Below, in pieces: positions 1-5,601 of a DNA stretch of 7,764 nt. Location of the stretch: positions 1 to 7,764 of the forward strand of contig VBOM01000258.1 of NCBI GenBank assembly GCA_005877535.1. Direction: 5' to 3'. The notes under the pieces are model-generated. The model made no database searches. It was not told the origin of the DNA and worked only from the letters and a program-made list of their open reading frames with translations. The position numbers and the translations under genes are program-made. Source of the stretch: Nitrospirota bacterium (GTDB taxonomy: Bacteria; Nitrospirota; Nitrospiria; Nitrospirales; Nitrospiraceae). Each line of letters begins with the position of its first letter. Position 1 is the first letter of the stretch.

Positions 1-282
1 TACTTGCTCGACTTCCTTCGCGTTAAACGCCCATTCAACGATCGGGGTCAGGAAATACAGCGCCTGACTGCCAAGAAAGTTCATGGGACCGAGAGATTCC
101 AGAAATACCGTGGCAGGAGCAGTCATGCCCCGCTTCACCACCGCATCGGCCACCCGTTCAAGCAGCGCGAGGTCTTCGATCGTGAACGCCTCGGCCCCGG
201 ATTTGGTCGAAAAGGCATGGGAGAGTTCCGCACGGACCTTATCCCATTGTTCCACCGCTGATGCCTTGGAGAAAGAAGCCAT
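1..282 (-). CDS. Conserved hypothetical protein, C-terminus cut by window edge
   Basis: The reverse strand is open from an ATG at 282 to the left edge, giving the first 94 residues with no stop, so the 3' end lies outside the window. An in-frame TGA lies seven codons upstream of this ATG, which fixes the start region. The protein begins MASFSKASAVEQWDKVRAEL. It has an acidic helical middle (IEDLALLERVADAVVKRGM, residues about 45-63), then a hydrophobic stretch containing GPMNFLGSQALYFLTPIVEW (about 69-88). That stretch looks more like a membrane-associated or buried helix than a signal peptide. No catalytic motif is visible and I do not recognise a named family; I recall similar proteins in Nitrospira, but this is unverified. 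No strong Shine-Dalgarno sequence precedes the ATG, but a near-consensus promoter lies about 45 bases upstream, which supports a real, independently transcribed gene. Confidence 0.8.
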   Translation of the reverse strand, partial: MASFSKASAVEQWDKVRAELSHAFSTKSGAEAFTIEDLALLERVADAVVKRGMTAPATVFLESLGPMNFLGSQALYFLTPIVEWAFNAKEVEQV

Positions 283-325
283 AACTGTGTGGAAAGGCAG
301 TCAAAATTTACTATCGGGCGGCATT

Positions 326-354
326 ATTATATGGAGGGGATGGGGAGGAGTCAA
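326..354 (-). promoter_or_regulatory. Sigma-70 type promoter for the leftward gene ending at the window edge
   Basis: On the reverse strand there is a -35 box TTGACT (354-349), a 17-base spacer, and a perfect -10 box TATAAT (331-326). This is one mismatch from the full housekeeping consensus at the ideal spacing. Transcription would start near 319, leaving a leader of roughly 37 bases before the ATG at 282. It is the only near-consensus promoter I found in the window. Confidence 0.8.
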
Positions 355-373
355 TGAAGCGTGGGGAATAGCC

Positions 374-676
374 GGGCCATCCTTCTTGCTCGCAGAACGC
401 GCACGATGAAACAGTGCTCGTCCGATGCGCGCAATCGAGGATCAACCAGGCTACCCTTGAAAAGGAAGTAGGGACTGGGAGGAGTCGCCCAGTGAAGGAC
501 AGTTTGCCTGCTCCCTCTGGAGAAGGTGAAGAATTGGAAGGGCCTCGTTCGACGGTCGCACGTAGACCAACATGGGTGCGCTTCCAAGTGAGGAGAAGTA
601 AGCGAGCTTGGAAGGATCAATTGGATGGATGACGGTCGCTCGCTGCGCGCAGACGAGAATCGATCAGGCTACCCTA
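374..676. repeat. Array of degenerate ~60-75 bp intergenic repeat units (copy 1)
   Basis: This fills most of the gene-free stretch 283-749. It opens with a module (381-420) matching 3981-4020 at 36 of 40 bases (CCTTCTTGCTCGCAGA, then CACGATGAAACAGTG). Related units follow: 425-482 (GCGCGCAATCGAGGATCAACC, then the small hairpin CCTTgaaAAGG); 491-553, ending GAATTGGAAGGGCCTCGTTC-GAC, which matches 2706-2728 at 20 of 23 bases; 554-630, a diverged unit containing GCGAGCTTGGAAGGATCA, shared with the 2631 region; and a truncated unit from about 644 (CTGCGCGCAGACGAGAATCGATCAGG). Short reading frames cross it in both directions but show no protein-like composition or ribosome binding site. I see nothing else between 677 and 749. 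Confidence 0.6.
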
Positions 677-749
677 ATTTTCTTTGCCCACGTTCATTCC
701 GAATGCGAAAAATAGAGTGTCTCGGTTTTCTTTCACTCGAGAGCCACGT

Positions 750-986
750 TCACAGCGTCTTGGCCTTCGCGCGTTTCTCTTTGAGGATTTCCCGCTCCGC
801 CTGAAGCCAGTCATCAAGGGCACCTTGGCGGATGCGTTGTTTGTAGATCTCGAAGGCACGCATCGAGATCCGCGCGTGCAGATCTTCTGACAAGGAAGAT
901 AACGGAGAACTGGGTTGTGTGCGGCTGGCAGGTTTCTGGCGTGGCGTCTTCGATGTGGCAGGATTCTTCGGTTTTAGGGGTTCCAT
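750..986 (-). CDS. DUF2934 domain protein
   Basis: A 78-residue cytoplasmic protein. Residues 1-33 are a polar, Pro/Ser/Thr/Lys-rich leader with no hydrophobic segment. Residues about 34-70 match the DUF2934 pattern as I know it: an aliphatic/Arg helix (LHARISMRAFEIYKQR), a short turn (QGALDD), then the characteristic WLQAEREIL, ending in a basic tail (KEKRAKAKTL). DUF2934 has no established biochemical function; its members are small helical proteins common in Nitrospira and soil bacteria. The ATG at 986 is preceded by GGGGGA about six bases upstream, which supports this start. The gene stands alone: about 245 bases separate it from the next leftward gene upstream and a repeat array lies downstream. 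No terminator with a T-run was seen. Confidence 0.85.
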   Translation of the reverse strand: MEPLKPKNPATSKTPRQKPASRTQPSSPLSSLSEDLHARISMRAFEIYKQRIRQGALDDWLQAEREILKEKRAKAKTL

Positions 987-1230
987 CCAATGTCCCCCAT
1001 TTTGAATCAGGTAGGTGACGCAAGGCTAAGCCGTCCGTAGGGAGGAGTCAAGGACCCGGTTGAAGATGTGGTCGTCGGGTTCGTACAAACCAGAACTTGG
1101 TCATGCACATCGTCCCGAGACACCTGCGACCGAAACCCAATACTGCAAGACCTTGGGAAGGCCGAATGCAAACGTCCGTGCCGGGCGAGAGGGTCAGGCC
1201 TCGGAGAAACGCAACACCGCAGCCGCGTTA

Positions 1231-1482
1231 TTATGCAGTCCCGGTGGAAGCGGCAGCCGCGCGCTGATCGCCTTCTCCCAATTTACGGGTAAACAGCTCC
1301 AGCGCCATGTCGTAACAGATCCGGGCCGCAGCCGGATCGTAGCGGGGACCTTCGTCGCGAAGAAAGGCGTGCGCGGCGTTGAACTCATGCCATTGGAAGT
1401 GCGCTCCGGCATCACTTAAAGCGTTATAGATCAGCGCCCTTCCCTCGGGAGGAATGTGTGGATCCTGCCTGTCCCAGATCAT
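1231..1482 (-). CDS. C-terminal fragment of a frameshifted dienelactone hydrolase family protein
   Basis: This 83-residue frame carries the rest of the alpha/beta-hydrolase whose N-terminal part ends at 1479. It begins MIWDRQDPHIPPEG and contains Asp7 (in RQDPHIP), His38 and Arg42 (in HAFLRDEGPRYDP). These correspond to Asp171, His202 and Arg206 of the classical Pseudomonas dienelactone hydrolase, and the Asp-to-His (31) and His-to-Arg (4) spacings agree exactly. Two of the three catalytic triad residues are therefore here. The ATG overlaps the upstream stop (ATGA), with GGTGAG five bases before it, so coupled translation of a separate chain is possible. The simpler reading is loss of one base in what should read ...GELL-MIWD.... 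Alone it cannot be an enzyme. The tail (AAAASTGTA) is low-complexity. No terminator is evident in 987-1230. Confidence 0.8.
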   Translation of the reverse strand: MIWDRQDPHIPPEGRALIYNALSDAGAHFQWHEFNAAHAFLRDEGPRYDPAAARICYDMALELFTRKLGEGDQRAAAASTGTA

Positions 1483-2012
1483 AGCAGCTCACCCGTGATC
1501 TCCCCAATCCTGTCCAGGCTGTTGTCGTGCATGCCCTCCCCCAATCCGCACTTGTGGATGTCGGTCGCGTAGAAACAGGTGGTGGCCAGCACGTCAGACT
1601 GCATCGCAGCGCGAAATGCCAAATGGCCCCCAATGCACATCCCCATGACGCCCAGCTTGCCCGTGCAATGCGGTGAGCACCTGAGAAAGTTCAGCGCCGC
1701 TCGCGCGTCGCCGTCGTAGCTCGACAATGCCTTGGCAGTCTTATGCCGGTTGCCGCGCTCGACGCCTGCCTCGTCGTAGGCCAGCACGGTGCCGGCCGGT
1801 TCCAGTTCGTGGTAAATCTCCGGAATCGCCACCACAAATCCGTGGCTCGCCAACATCGCCGCGGCACGCCGGATGGGCCCCGTCACCTGGAAGATCTCCG
1901 AGAACAGCACCAGACCGGGATACCGCCCCTCAGCCATTGGCCGAAAGAGGTACGTGCGCATGGGCCCTCTGGAAGTGTGGATATCACTTGATTCGTTATC
2001 TTTGATGATCAT
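1479..2012 (-). CDS. N-terminal part of a frameshifted dienelactone hydrolase family protein
   Basis: An alpha/beta-hydrolase of the DLH family (type enzyme: carboxymethylenebutenolidase, EC 3.1.1.45), normally cytoplasmic and hydrolysing lactone or ester substrates; the substrate here is unknown. The start chosen is the ATG at 2012 (MIIKDNESSDIHTSRGPMRT), which has GGAGAA just upstream and gives 177 residues. With this start, Glu39 (in FSEIFQVTG) and Cys126 (in GMCIGG) sit 87 residues apart, exactly as Glu36 and Cys123 do in the Pseudomonas enzyme. The frame is also open upstream to an ATG at 2051 and a GTG at 2069, but neither has a good ribosome binding site. The nucleophile elbow and Glu are intact, but the frame ends at GELL-TGA, and the Asp and His of the triad continue in the next frame (1231-1482). 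It is a probable frameshifted pseudogene, or a one-base assembly error. Confidence 0.85.
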   Translation of the reverse strand: MIIKDNESSDIHTSRGPMRTYLFRPMAEGRYPGLVLFSEIFQVTGPIRRAAAMLASHGFVVAIPEIYHELEPAGTVLAYDEAGVERGNRHKTAKALSSYDGDARAALNFLRCSPHCTGKLGVMGMCIGGHLAFRAAMQSDVLATTCFYATDIHKCGLGEGMHDNSLDRIGEITGELL

Positions 2013-2188
2013 CCCGTTCTCCGAATTGGTGGATGGGTACGAGCTTTTCATAGCTCGCCAATGGGACACAATTGCTTCGACCGGGAGAGGTTCTAGTTTC
2101 GGCCCCTGCGTCGCGAGTTCTCAGGCAGGAAACGATAGAATGGTTCTTCAACAGCCTATCAGCTTGGATTACCGCTGAATAGTCCGGG

Positions 2189-2398
2189 CTAGTACCCACG
2201 CCCGGTGCTGCCGCCGCGTCCCATCCGATCCAGCGGGAGCGCCTCGTATCGTGCCTTTAGGTCTTGATGCTCGTTGAGGTAGCCCTTGACCGCCGCCTCA
2301 TCGGCGAAGACCTCCGGGCTGCGCTTTCGATACTCCTCGACCGTCAGATCATACTTCGCCAAGAGCTTGCCGAGTTTCGCGTGGATATCCGCACCCAT
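2189..2398 (-). pseudogene. C-terminal part of a small exported protein, downstream of an in-frame TAG
   Basis: This 69-residue frame is in the same phase as 2402-2599 and is separated from it only by TAG-GAA. Read through, the product would be ...RPSPEQM-stop-EMGADIHAKLG..., a continuous helical protein. It contains charged helices (AKLGKLLAKYDLTVEEYRKR, then VFADEAAVKGYLNEHQDLKA) and ends in a Gly/Arg-rich tail (RMGRGGSTGRGY). An ATG at 2398 could serve as a start, but the only purine-rich sequence (TAGGA) is about two bases away, too close for normal initiation, and the fragment would lack the signal peptide. It is most likely the untranslated 3' half of a gene cut by a nonsense mutation, or a base-call error. 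I do not recognise a named family. Confidence 0.65.
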
Positions 2399-2401
2399 TT
2401 C

Positions 2402-2599
2402 CTACATCTGCTCAGGCGACGGCCGCTGCCCCTCCTTGAACCGCTCTCCACCCTGGAAGTAGTTCGTCATCATCTCGCCGATATCAACACGGGCCTTCAC
2501 GAACTTTTCCACCTCAGCCGGTTCTGTCGCAAAGCCGACACCCGCGAACAGCAGGACCCCTAAAGTGATTCCGATGATGCTATGCGCCAGAAGATTCAT
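2402..2599 (-). CDS. Small exported protein of unknown function, truncated by a TAG at codon 66
   Basis: The start is the ATG at 2599: AAGGAG lies nine bases upstream (2614-2609). A TTG at 2608 in the same frame abuts that site and cannot use it. The N-terminus is a clear Sec signal peptide (hydrophobic core about residues 7-21, MNLLAHSIIGITLGVLLFAG), with likely cleavage near GFA-TEP at residue 24. The mature part is charged and helical (EPAEVEKFVKARVDIGEMMT), so the product would be periplasmic or surface-located. Translation stops at TAG after GQRPSPEQM, giving 65 residues. The same frame continues to 2189, so the intact gene would encode about 135 residues. TAG is an ordinary stop elsewhere in this window (genes ending at 5105 and 5796), so recoding is unlikely. 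The function is unknown. Confidence 0.75.
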   Translation of the reverse strand: MNLLAHSIIGITLGVLLFAGVGFATEPAEVEKFVKARVDIGEMMTNYFQGGERFKEGQRPSPEQM

Positions 2600-2626
2600 A
2601 GCCGTCAACTCCTTTTAAAAGTATTG

Positions 2627-2815
2627 ATAAGCGAGCTAGCTTGGAAGGATCATTGATGCGCGCAGTCGAGGGCAGCCTTGGCCACTCCCCTTAAGAGAGG
2701 TAAAAGAATTGGAAGATCCTCGTTGGACGCGCGCAGCAAGAGACAGCCTGGCCACTTCTTTCAAGAGATGTATAGCGCACTTGGAAGAGCCTCATTCGAC
2801 GGCCGCACATCACAC
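2627..2815. repeat. Array of degenerate ~71 bp intergenic repeat units (copy 2)
   Basis: This lies in the spacer between two divergent genes (2600-2919). After a leader shared with the first array (TAAGCGAGC...TTGGAAGGATCA, 2628-2652) there are two clear tandem units: 2658-2728 (71 bp) and 2729-2800 (72 bp). Each starts GCGCGCAG, then has CAGCCTTGGCCAC or CAGCCTGGCCAC, then a C/T-rich to A/G-rich hairpin-like segment (CTTAAGAGAGG or CTTTCAAGAG), then TTGGAAGA, and ends CCTCRTTSGAC. A third unit seems to begin at 2801 (GGCCGCAC) but soon loses similarity. Confidence 0.65.
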
Positions 2816-2863
2816 GGTACAACCTGGAGGTGCTCGATTATTAGGTTTTCTTGGGACCGTATC

Positions 2864-2872
2864 TGCTAGGAT
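2864..2872 (+). promoter_or_regulatory. Possible extended -10 promoter for the Tim44-like gene
   Basis: TGCTAGGAT fits an extended -10 (TGnTAnnAT-like) and lies about 48 bases before the TTG start at 2920. No good -35 box is present at 16-18 bases upstream (GGTTTT is the best hexamer). This is a weak candidate. Confidence 0.3.
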
Positions 2873-2919
2873 GGTGCGTGGTTGATTGACCTGCGACATC
2901 GATAGAAAGGAAGCTCGTC

Positions 2920-3957
2920 TTGAATACAACGAAAGTCATTGCCGCAATTATCGTGATTTCCTTGATCGGAGTCCCGACCGTATCCTTTGCGAGGGCGAGA
3001 GGCGGAGGTTACGGTGGCGGATATTCCAGCGGTTCAAGGGGCTTTGGCGCCCCTGGGAGCATGGGCAGCCGTGGATCACGCACCTATGACCAGAACGGCG
3101 CGAAGCCGATTGAACAGTCGGTCACACCAAAGCCGCCCGCGACCGCACCACAATCAGCACCCGGCAGCACCACCGCTCCAACTGTCCAGCCCGCGCCCGC
3201 CATGCAACCCTCGTTTATGCAGCGCAACCCCCTATTGGCCGGTCTCGCTGCCGGCATTGCAGGATCATATATCGGCAATATGCTGTTCGGAGCAACGAAC
3301 AGCAGCGCACGTACCACCGATGCCGGTGAACATGTCGGCGAAACCGACCAGACCGCTGGGGCTTTCAACTCCACCGGGATACTCCTCATCCTCATGCTCC
3401 TGGGAGCCGGGGCGTTCTATTATTTTCTGAGAGTACGGCGGTCACCCACTCCTGATTTTTCAGGGATCACTCGGAGCAGCGCATTCAGCAGCACCTTGGT
3501 GGCGGAGCCTTCCGCCACGACCCTACGCACGGCGGCGATTGACACAGAGGTCACCTCGGCTGACAAGACGGCCTTTCAGCAACTGCTGATCGATATTCAA
3601 ACGGCCTGGAGCAAACAAAACCTGGCCGGATTGCGGCGATTCGTCACGCCGGAAATGCTGGCATATTTCAGCACCGCTTTGGCCGAACAGACCAGTTTAG
3701 ACATCGCAAATCATGTAGAAGATGTGGTGCTCCTACGCGCAGATGTCCGGGAAACCTGGACCGAAGACGCGACGCAATTCGCGACGATTGGGCTTCATTG
3801 GAGTGCCCGTGACTACACTCTGTCCCTGACGAAGCAGCGAGGAGAGCCAGGCTATCTCATCGAAGGCAGCGAAGAAACGCCGACCGAGTCCGGCGAAGTG
3901 TGGACATTCATGCGATACCAGAATGGGAAATGGTTGCTCTCTGCGATTCAGCAATAA
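2920..3957 (+). CDS. Exported Tim44-like domain protein
   Basis: A 345-residue protein starting at TTG (2920), with AAGGAA about seven bases upstream. Residues 1-24 form a signal peptide (IAAIIVISLIGVPTVSFA). A Gly/Ser/Arg-rich segment follows (about 26-55, repeated GGG/GSRG), then a Pro/Ala/Thr-rich linker (69-98). There are two hydrophobic segments, NPLLAGLAAGIAGSYIGNML (103-122) and GILLILMLLGAGAFYYFL (153-170), the second followed by RVRR. The C-terminal domain (about 211-345) has the look of the bacterial Tim44-like fold: FQQLLIDIQTAWSKQNLAGLRRF, TPEMLAYF, conserved W and D residues, and a final W-x-LSAIQQ strand. Mitochondrial Tim44 tethers import motors; the role of bacterial relatives is unclear and is probably envelope-associated, not import. 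The gene is monocistronic: long spacers lie on both sides. Confidence 0.85.
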   Translation: MNTTKVIAAIIVISLIGVPTVSFARARGGGYGGGYSSGSRGFGAPGSMGSRGSRTYDQNGAKPIEQSVTPKPPATAPQSAPGSTTAPTVQPAPAMQPSFMQRNPLLAGLAAGIAGSYIGNMLFGATNSSARTTDAGEHVGETDQTAGAFNSTGILLILMLLGAGAFYYFLRVRRSPTPDFSGITRSSAFSSTLVAEPSATTLRTAAIDTEVTSADKTAFQQLLIDIQTAWSKQNLAGLRRFVTPEMLAYFSTALAEQTSLDIANHVEDVVLLRADVRETWTEDATQFATIGLHWSARDYTLSLTKQRGEPGYLIEGSEETPTESGEVWTFMRYQNGKWLLSAIQQ

Positions 3958-3970
3958 GAGAGGAAGGAGC

Positions 3971-4190
3971 GGCCAGATGCCCTTCTTGCTCGCAGAGCCC
4001 CCACGATGAAACAGTGGTCGCCTGGGACAAGAGCGCGTCTCGGCGCGCTCGGGGTTAGGCGGGTGAGAATATTGCGCAGCAGTAAAGGGCAGCCTTGGCT
4101 ACTCCTTTAAAGAGAGGTGTAGAGAATTGGACTGTCCCAGTTCGACGCGGACAGTGGGACATCAATCAGCCCCCATCCCTGAAAAGAAAA
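3971..4190. repeat. Degenerate intergenic repeat units (copy 3)
   Basis: This occupies the start of the long gene-free stretch 3958-4751. Positions 3981-4020 repeat 381-420 (36 of 40 bases). Between them and the next unit is a perfect 7-bp hairpin, GAGCGCG-tctcgg-CGCGCTC (4031-4050), without a T-run, which could slow transcription leaving the Tim44-like gene. The unit 4071-4146 matches 2658-2728 closely (GGGCAGCCTTGG, then ACTCC, AAGAGAGGT, AGAATTGGA, ending TTCGAC). A further unit from 4147 resembles the one at 429-470 (GACATCAATCAG, then CCCTGAAAAG). From 4191 to 4348 I see only a short GAGCG-ggctt-CGCTC hairpin (4192-4206), followed by TTCTCT. Confidence 0.55.
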
Positions 4191-4348
4191 TGAGCGGGCT
4201 TCGCTCTTCTCTCCATGCCCACCATCGTCTGGAGATCAGCGTACGCGGGACAGAAAATGTTCCTGCCGGTATATCCTTCTCGTCACGTAACAGTTCGATT
4301 GCAAGGCGCAAGTTCGAGCAATGATCCCGGCATTGCGCCCCATTGCCA

Positions 4349-4427
4349 GGTTGATCTGGTTTGTTTCGTTTGTCCGTTCATTGGACCAACTGAACCAGAG
4401 AAATCACCACTGAAACCAAGAAAACCA
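4349..4427. repeat. G/T-rich to A/C-rich palindromic element, copy A
   Basis: The top strand switches from a G/T-rich arm (GGTTGATCTGGTTTGTTTCG...) to an A/C-rich arm (...CACTGAAACCAAGAAAACC). The apex GTTCATTGG-A-CCAACTGAAC (4376-4395) pairs with one bulge, and the outer arms pair imperfectly (GGTT..TGGTTT against AAACCA..AACC). It has no protein-like reading frame. It shares its first 13 bases with the element at 5120. The rest of the spacer to 4751 contains no gene I can support. Confidence 0.6.
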
Positions 4428-4694
4428 CAGGTCGACGGGCGAAGATACAGCTAACCGGGGTATTCGCCCCTCGGCTCGCTATGACAGACCTGTGTGTGAT
4501 ACAGTAAAGAGGTCGTGCTGAACCATGGGTACAATCCTATCCCTCGCGTCTCGTTCCGTGCTGACGACGCCCCCACGGGATCGCTTCTGGAGTATCCGGT
4601 GTTCTTCCGTTAACAACATACTGACTCAGTGCGTGCTCGATGCGAGGCCGCTCGCAGGAAAAGGCGTTTCGACATCTCCGCAACGGAGGGATCT

Positions 4695-4715
4695 ATGATG
4701 GAAGACCGGTGGTGA
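4695..4715 (+). other. Possible six-codon leader reading frame (MMEDRW)
   Basis: GGAGGG (4685-4690) sits four bases before ATG-ATG, which opens a frame of six codons ending in TGA (4713-4715), 36 bases before the start of the next gene at 4752. The ribosome binding site is stronger than that of the gene itself. It may be a short upstream frame that tunes translation, or chance. No attenuator hairpin was identified between the two. Confidence 0.2.
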
Positions 4716-4751
4716 TTCTTCACTCCATAACGTATTACACAGGGAGAGACC

Positions 4752-5105
4752 ATGACCATGAATACCGTGAAGCCCATGAAGCCCGTGCAGTCACGAACAA
4801 CCACGGCCTGGGTCCGCATTCCTGATGGCACGAAGGTCAAGCATCGGCATGAGGGACATGTCGGATTCATCGATGGGCTCACCGAGATCGTTAGCGGACC
4901 CAACCGGAATCCGGACGGGAAGACGCAATATCGTATGAATATCGGAGCGCCTGATCGGCAGCTCGTGACGGAGGGTGACTTATCTATTTTGATCGACGAT
5001 GAAGACCTCGTCATTATGCTGCGACAGAAGGCACCCTATCGCCGCGCTGTCACACAATCGCTGCACAGCGTGCTGGCGCCAGATCGCTTCGTCAAACCAG
5101 CCTAG
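4752..5105 (+). CDS. Conserved hypothetical protein with a possible SH3-like beta domain
   Basis: A 117-residue soluble protein with no signal peptide or membrane segment. The ATG at 4752 has GGGAG five bases upstream; a second in-frame ATG lies at 4758. After a Lys/Pro-rich leader (1-17), residues about 20-80 read as a run of short beta strands with Gly turns: AWVRIPDGTKVKHRHEGHVG, FIDGLTEIVSGP, then NPDGKTQYRMNIG and RQLVTEGDLSILID. This pattern (G-x-x-V-x-H-R-x-x-G, a strand with a D/N-P-D-G turn, and a closing V-x-E-x-D-L) suggests a small barrel that binds nucleic acid or protein. That is inference from composition; I do not recognise a named domain. The C-terminal third is basic and helical (MLRQKAPYRRAVTQSLHSVL). 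It is flanked by the two G/T-A/C palindromes. It ends with TAG. Confidence 0.7.
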   Translation: MTMNTVKPMKPVQSRTTTAWVRIPDGTKVKHRHEGHVGFIDGLTEIVSGPNRNPDGKTQYRMNIGAPDRQLVTEGDLSILIDDEDLVIMLRQKAPYRRAVTQSLHSVLAPDRFVKPA

Positions 5106-5119
5106 GAGCTCGCGGGACG

Positions 5120-5188
5120 GGTTGATCTGGTTCATCTGGTATGTTTTGTTCAACCAAATAACCAGACAGATCAGACAAACCAAACAAC
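5120..5188. repeat. G/T-rich to A/C-rich palindromic element, copy B
   Basis: It begins 14 bases after the stop codon at 5105 with the same GGTTGATCTGGTT as copy A (4349-4361). The G/T-rich arm (to about 5150) is followed at once by an A/C-rich arm (AACCAAATAACCAGACAGATC...). The inner parts pair well (CATCTGGT against ACCAGACA), with a short apex GTTCAAC. Its position suggests a role in transcript ending or insulation between 4752-5105 and 5242-5490, but there is no T-run. Confidence 0.6.
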
Positions 5189-5199
5189 GGTCTTCTATG

Positions 5200-5224
5200 C
5201 TGGCGGGTTTTTCCAGCACCCTGC
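5200..5224. repeat. Solo arm of the palindromic element found at 6870-7121
   Basis: CTGGCGGGTTTTTCCAGCAC plus CCTGC matches 7099-7123 at 21 of 25 bases. No partner arm was found nearby, so this looks like a remnant. It lies just upstream of the ribosome binding site (GGAGG, 5232-5236) of the next gene. Confidence 0.45.
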
Positions 5225-5241
5225 GCAAATCGGAGGCAATT

Positions 5242-5490
5242 ATGACAGAAACCTGCTACTCAAAAGGCCAGAAAGTTATCTTGGTCACCAGCCAGGTCAA
5301 GAACGGTAAATGGTTGTGCAAGTTTTCAATTCCTGGATTCAGCCATCTTGACGGCGGTCTGCAAGGCCAGGATTTGTCGAAAAGCTACAAAACGGAATGG
5401 GAAGCGAGAACCAACGCGTTTCAACGCGCCAAGTTGGTGCTGGGTAGGCCACAGGACATGACGCAGGGGGACATTCTGGAGAGGGACTGA
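5242..5490 (+). CDS. Small hypothetical protein
   Basis: An 82-residue soluble protein. The frame is open from further upstream (4999), but the real start is the ATG at 5242, with GGAGG five bases before it; the upstream extension runs through the palindromic repeat and out-of-frame across the previous gene. The N-terminal half forms alternating strands (GQKVILVTSQVKNGKWLCKF, with conserved-looking W24 and C26), suggesting a small beta-sheet domain. The second half is an amphipathic helix (EWEARTNAFQRAKLVLG) with an acidic tail. There is no signal peptide, no membrane segment and no known catalytic motif. I do not recognise the family. The gene follows 4752-5105 in the same direction after 136 bases, with palindromic DNA between, so an operon is possible but not shown. 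Confidence 0.7.
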   Translation: MTETCYSKGQKVILVTSQVKNGKWLCKFSIPGFSHLDGGLQGQDLSKSYKTEWEARTNAFQRAKLVLGRPQDMTQGDILERD

Positions 5491-5601
5491 TGAACGCCTC
5501 TCGGGTCGTTGATACTGGACAGAAACGCGACTTCTTCAGCGATCCTGCCAGAGCATGATCGCCACAATCATACATACAGGCAGGCACTGAATTTCAGGCT
5601 G

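Noticed and set aside
351..632. Overlapping reading frames of 72-89 codons on both strands
   Set aside because: They lie entirely in the repeat array, lack ribosome binding sites, have no protein-like domain pattern, and oppose each other.
421..676. Possible CRISPR array, because of repeated units in tandem
   Set aside because: The units are long, degenerate and contiguous, without constant short repeats separated by unique spacers, and no cas gene is near.
1060..1419. Forward frames of 74-119 codons opposite the hydrolase C-terminal fragment
   Set aside because: They are antisense shadows of a frame carrying the conserved Asp and His; no ribosome binding site.
2143..2163. GTTCTTCAACAGCCTATCAGC, loosely like the CTTTTTCAGCATCCTGC arm of the palindromic element
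   Set aside because: Too many mismatches and no partner arm; not safely separable from chance.
2402..2404. TAG recoding (pyrrolysine or readthrough)
   Set aside because: TAG ends at least two intact-looking genes in this window, and no downstream recoding structure was seen.
4127..4454. Reading frames of 65 and 79 codons on the forward strand
   Set aside because: They run through repeat units and the G/T-A/C palindrome, with composition dictated by the repeats and no ribosome binding site.
4525..4698. A 57-codon forward frame starting MGTILSLASRSV
   Set aside because: The nearest purine-rich sequence (GAGG) is about 12 bases from the ATG, and the translation has no recognisable pattern; treated as chance.
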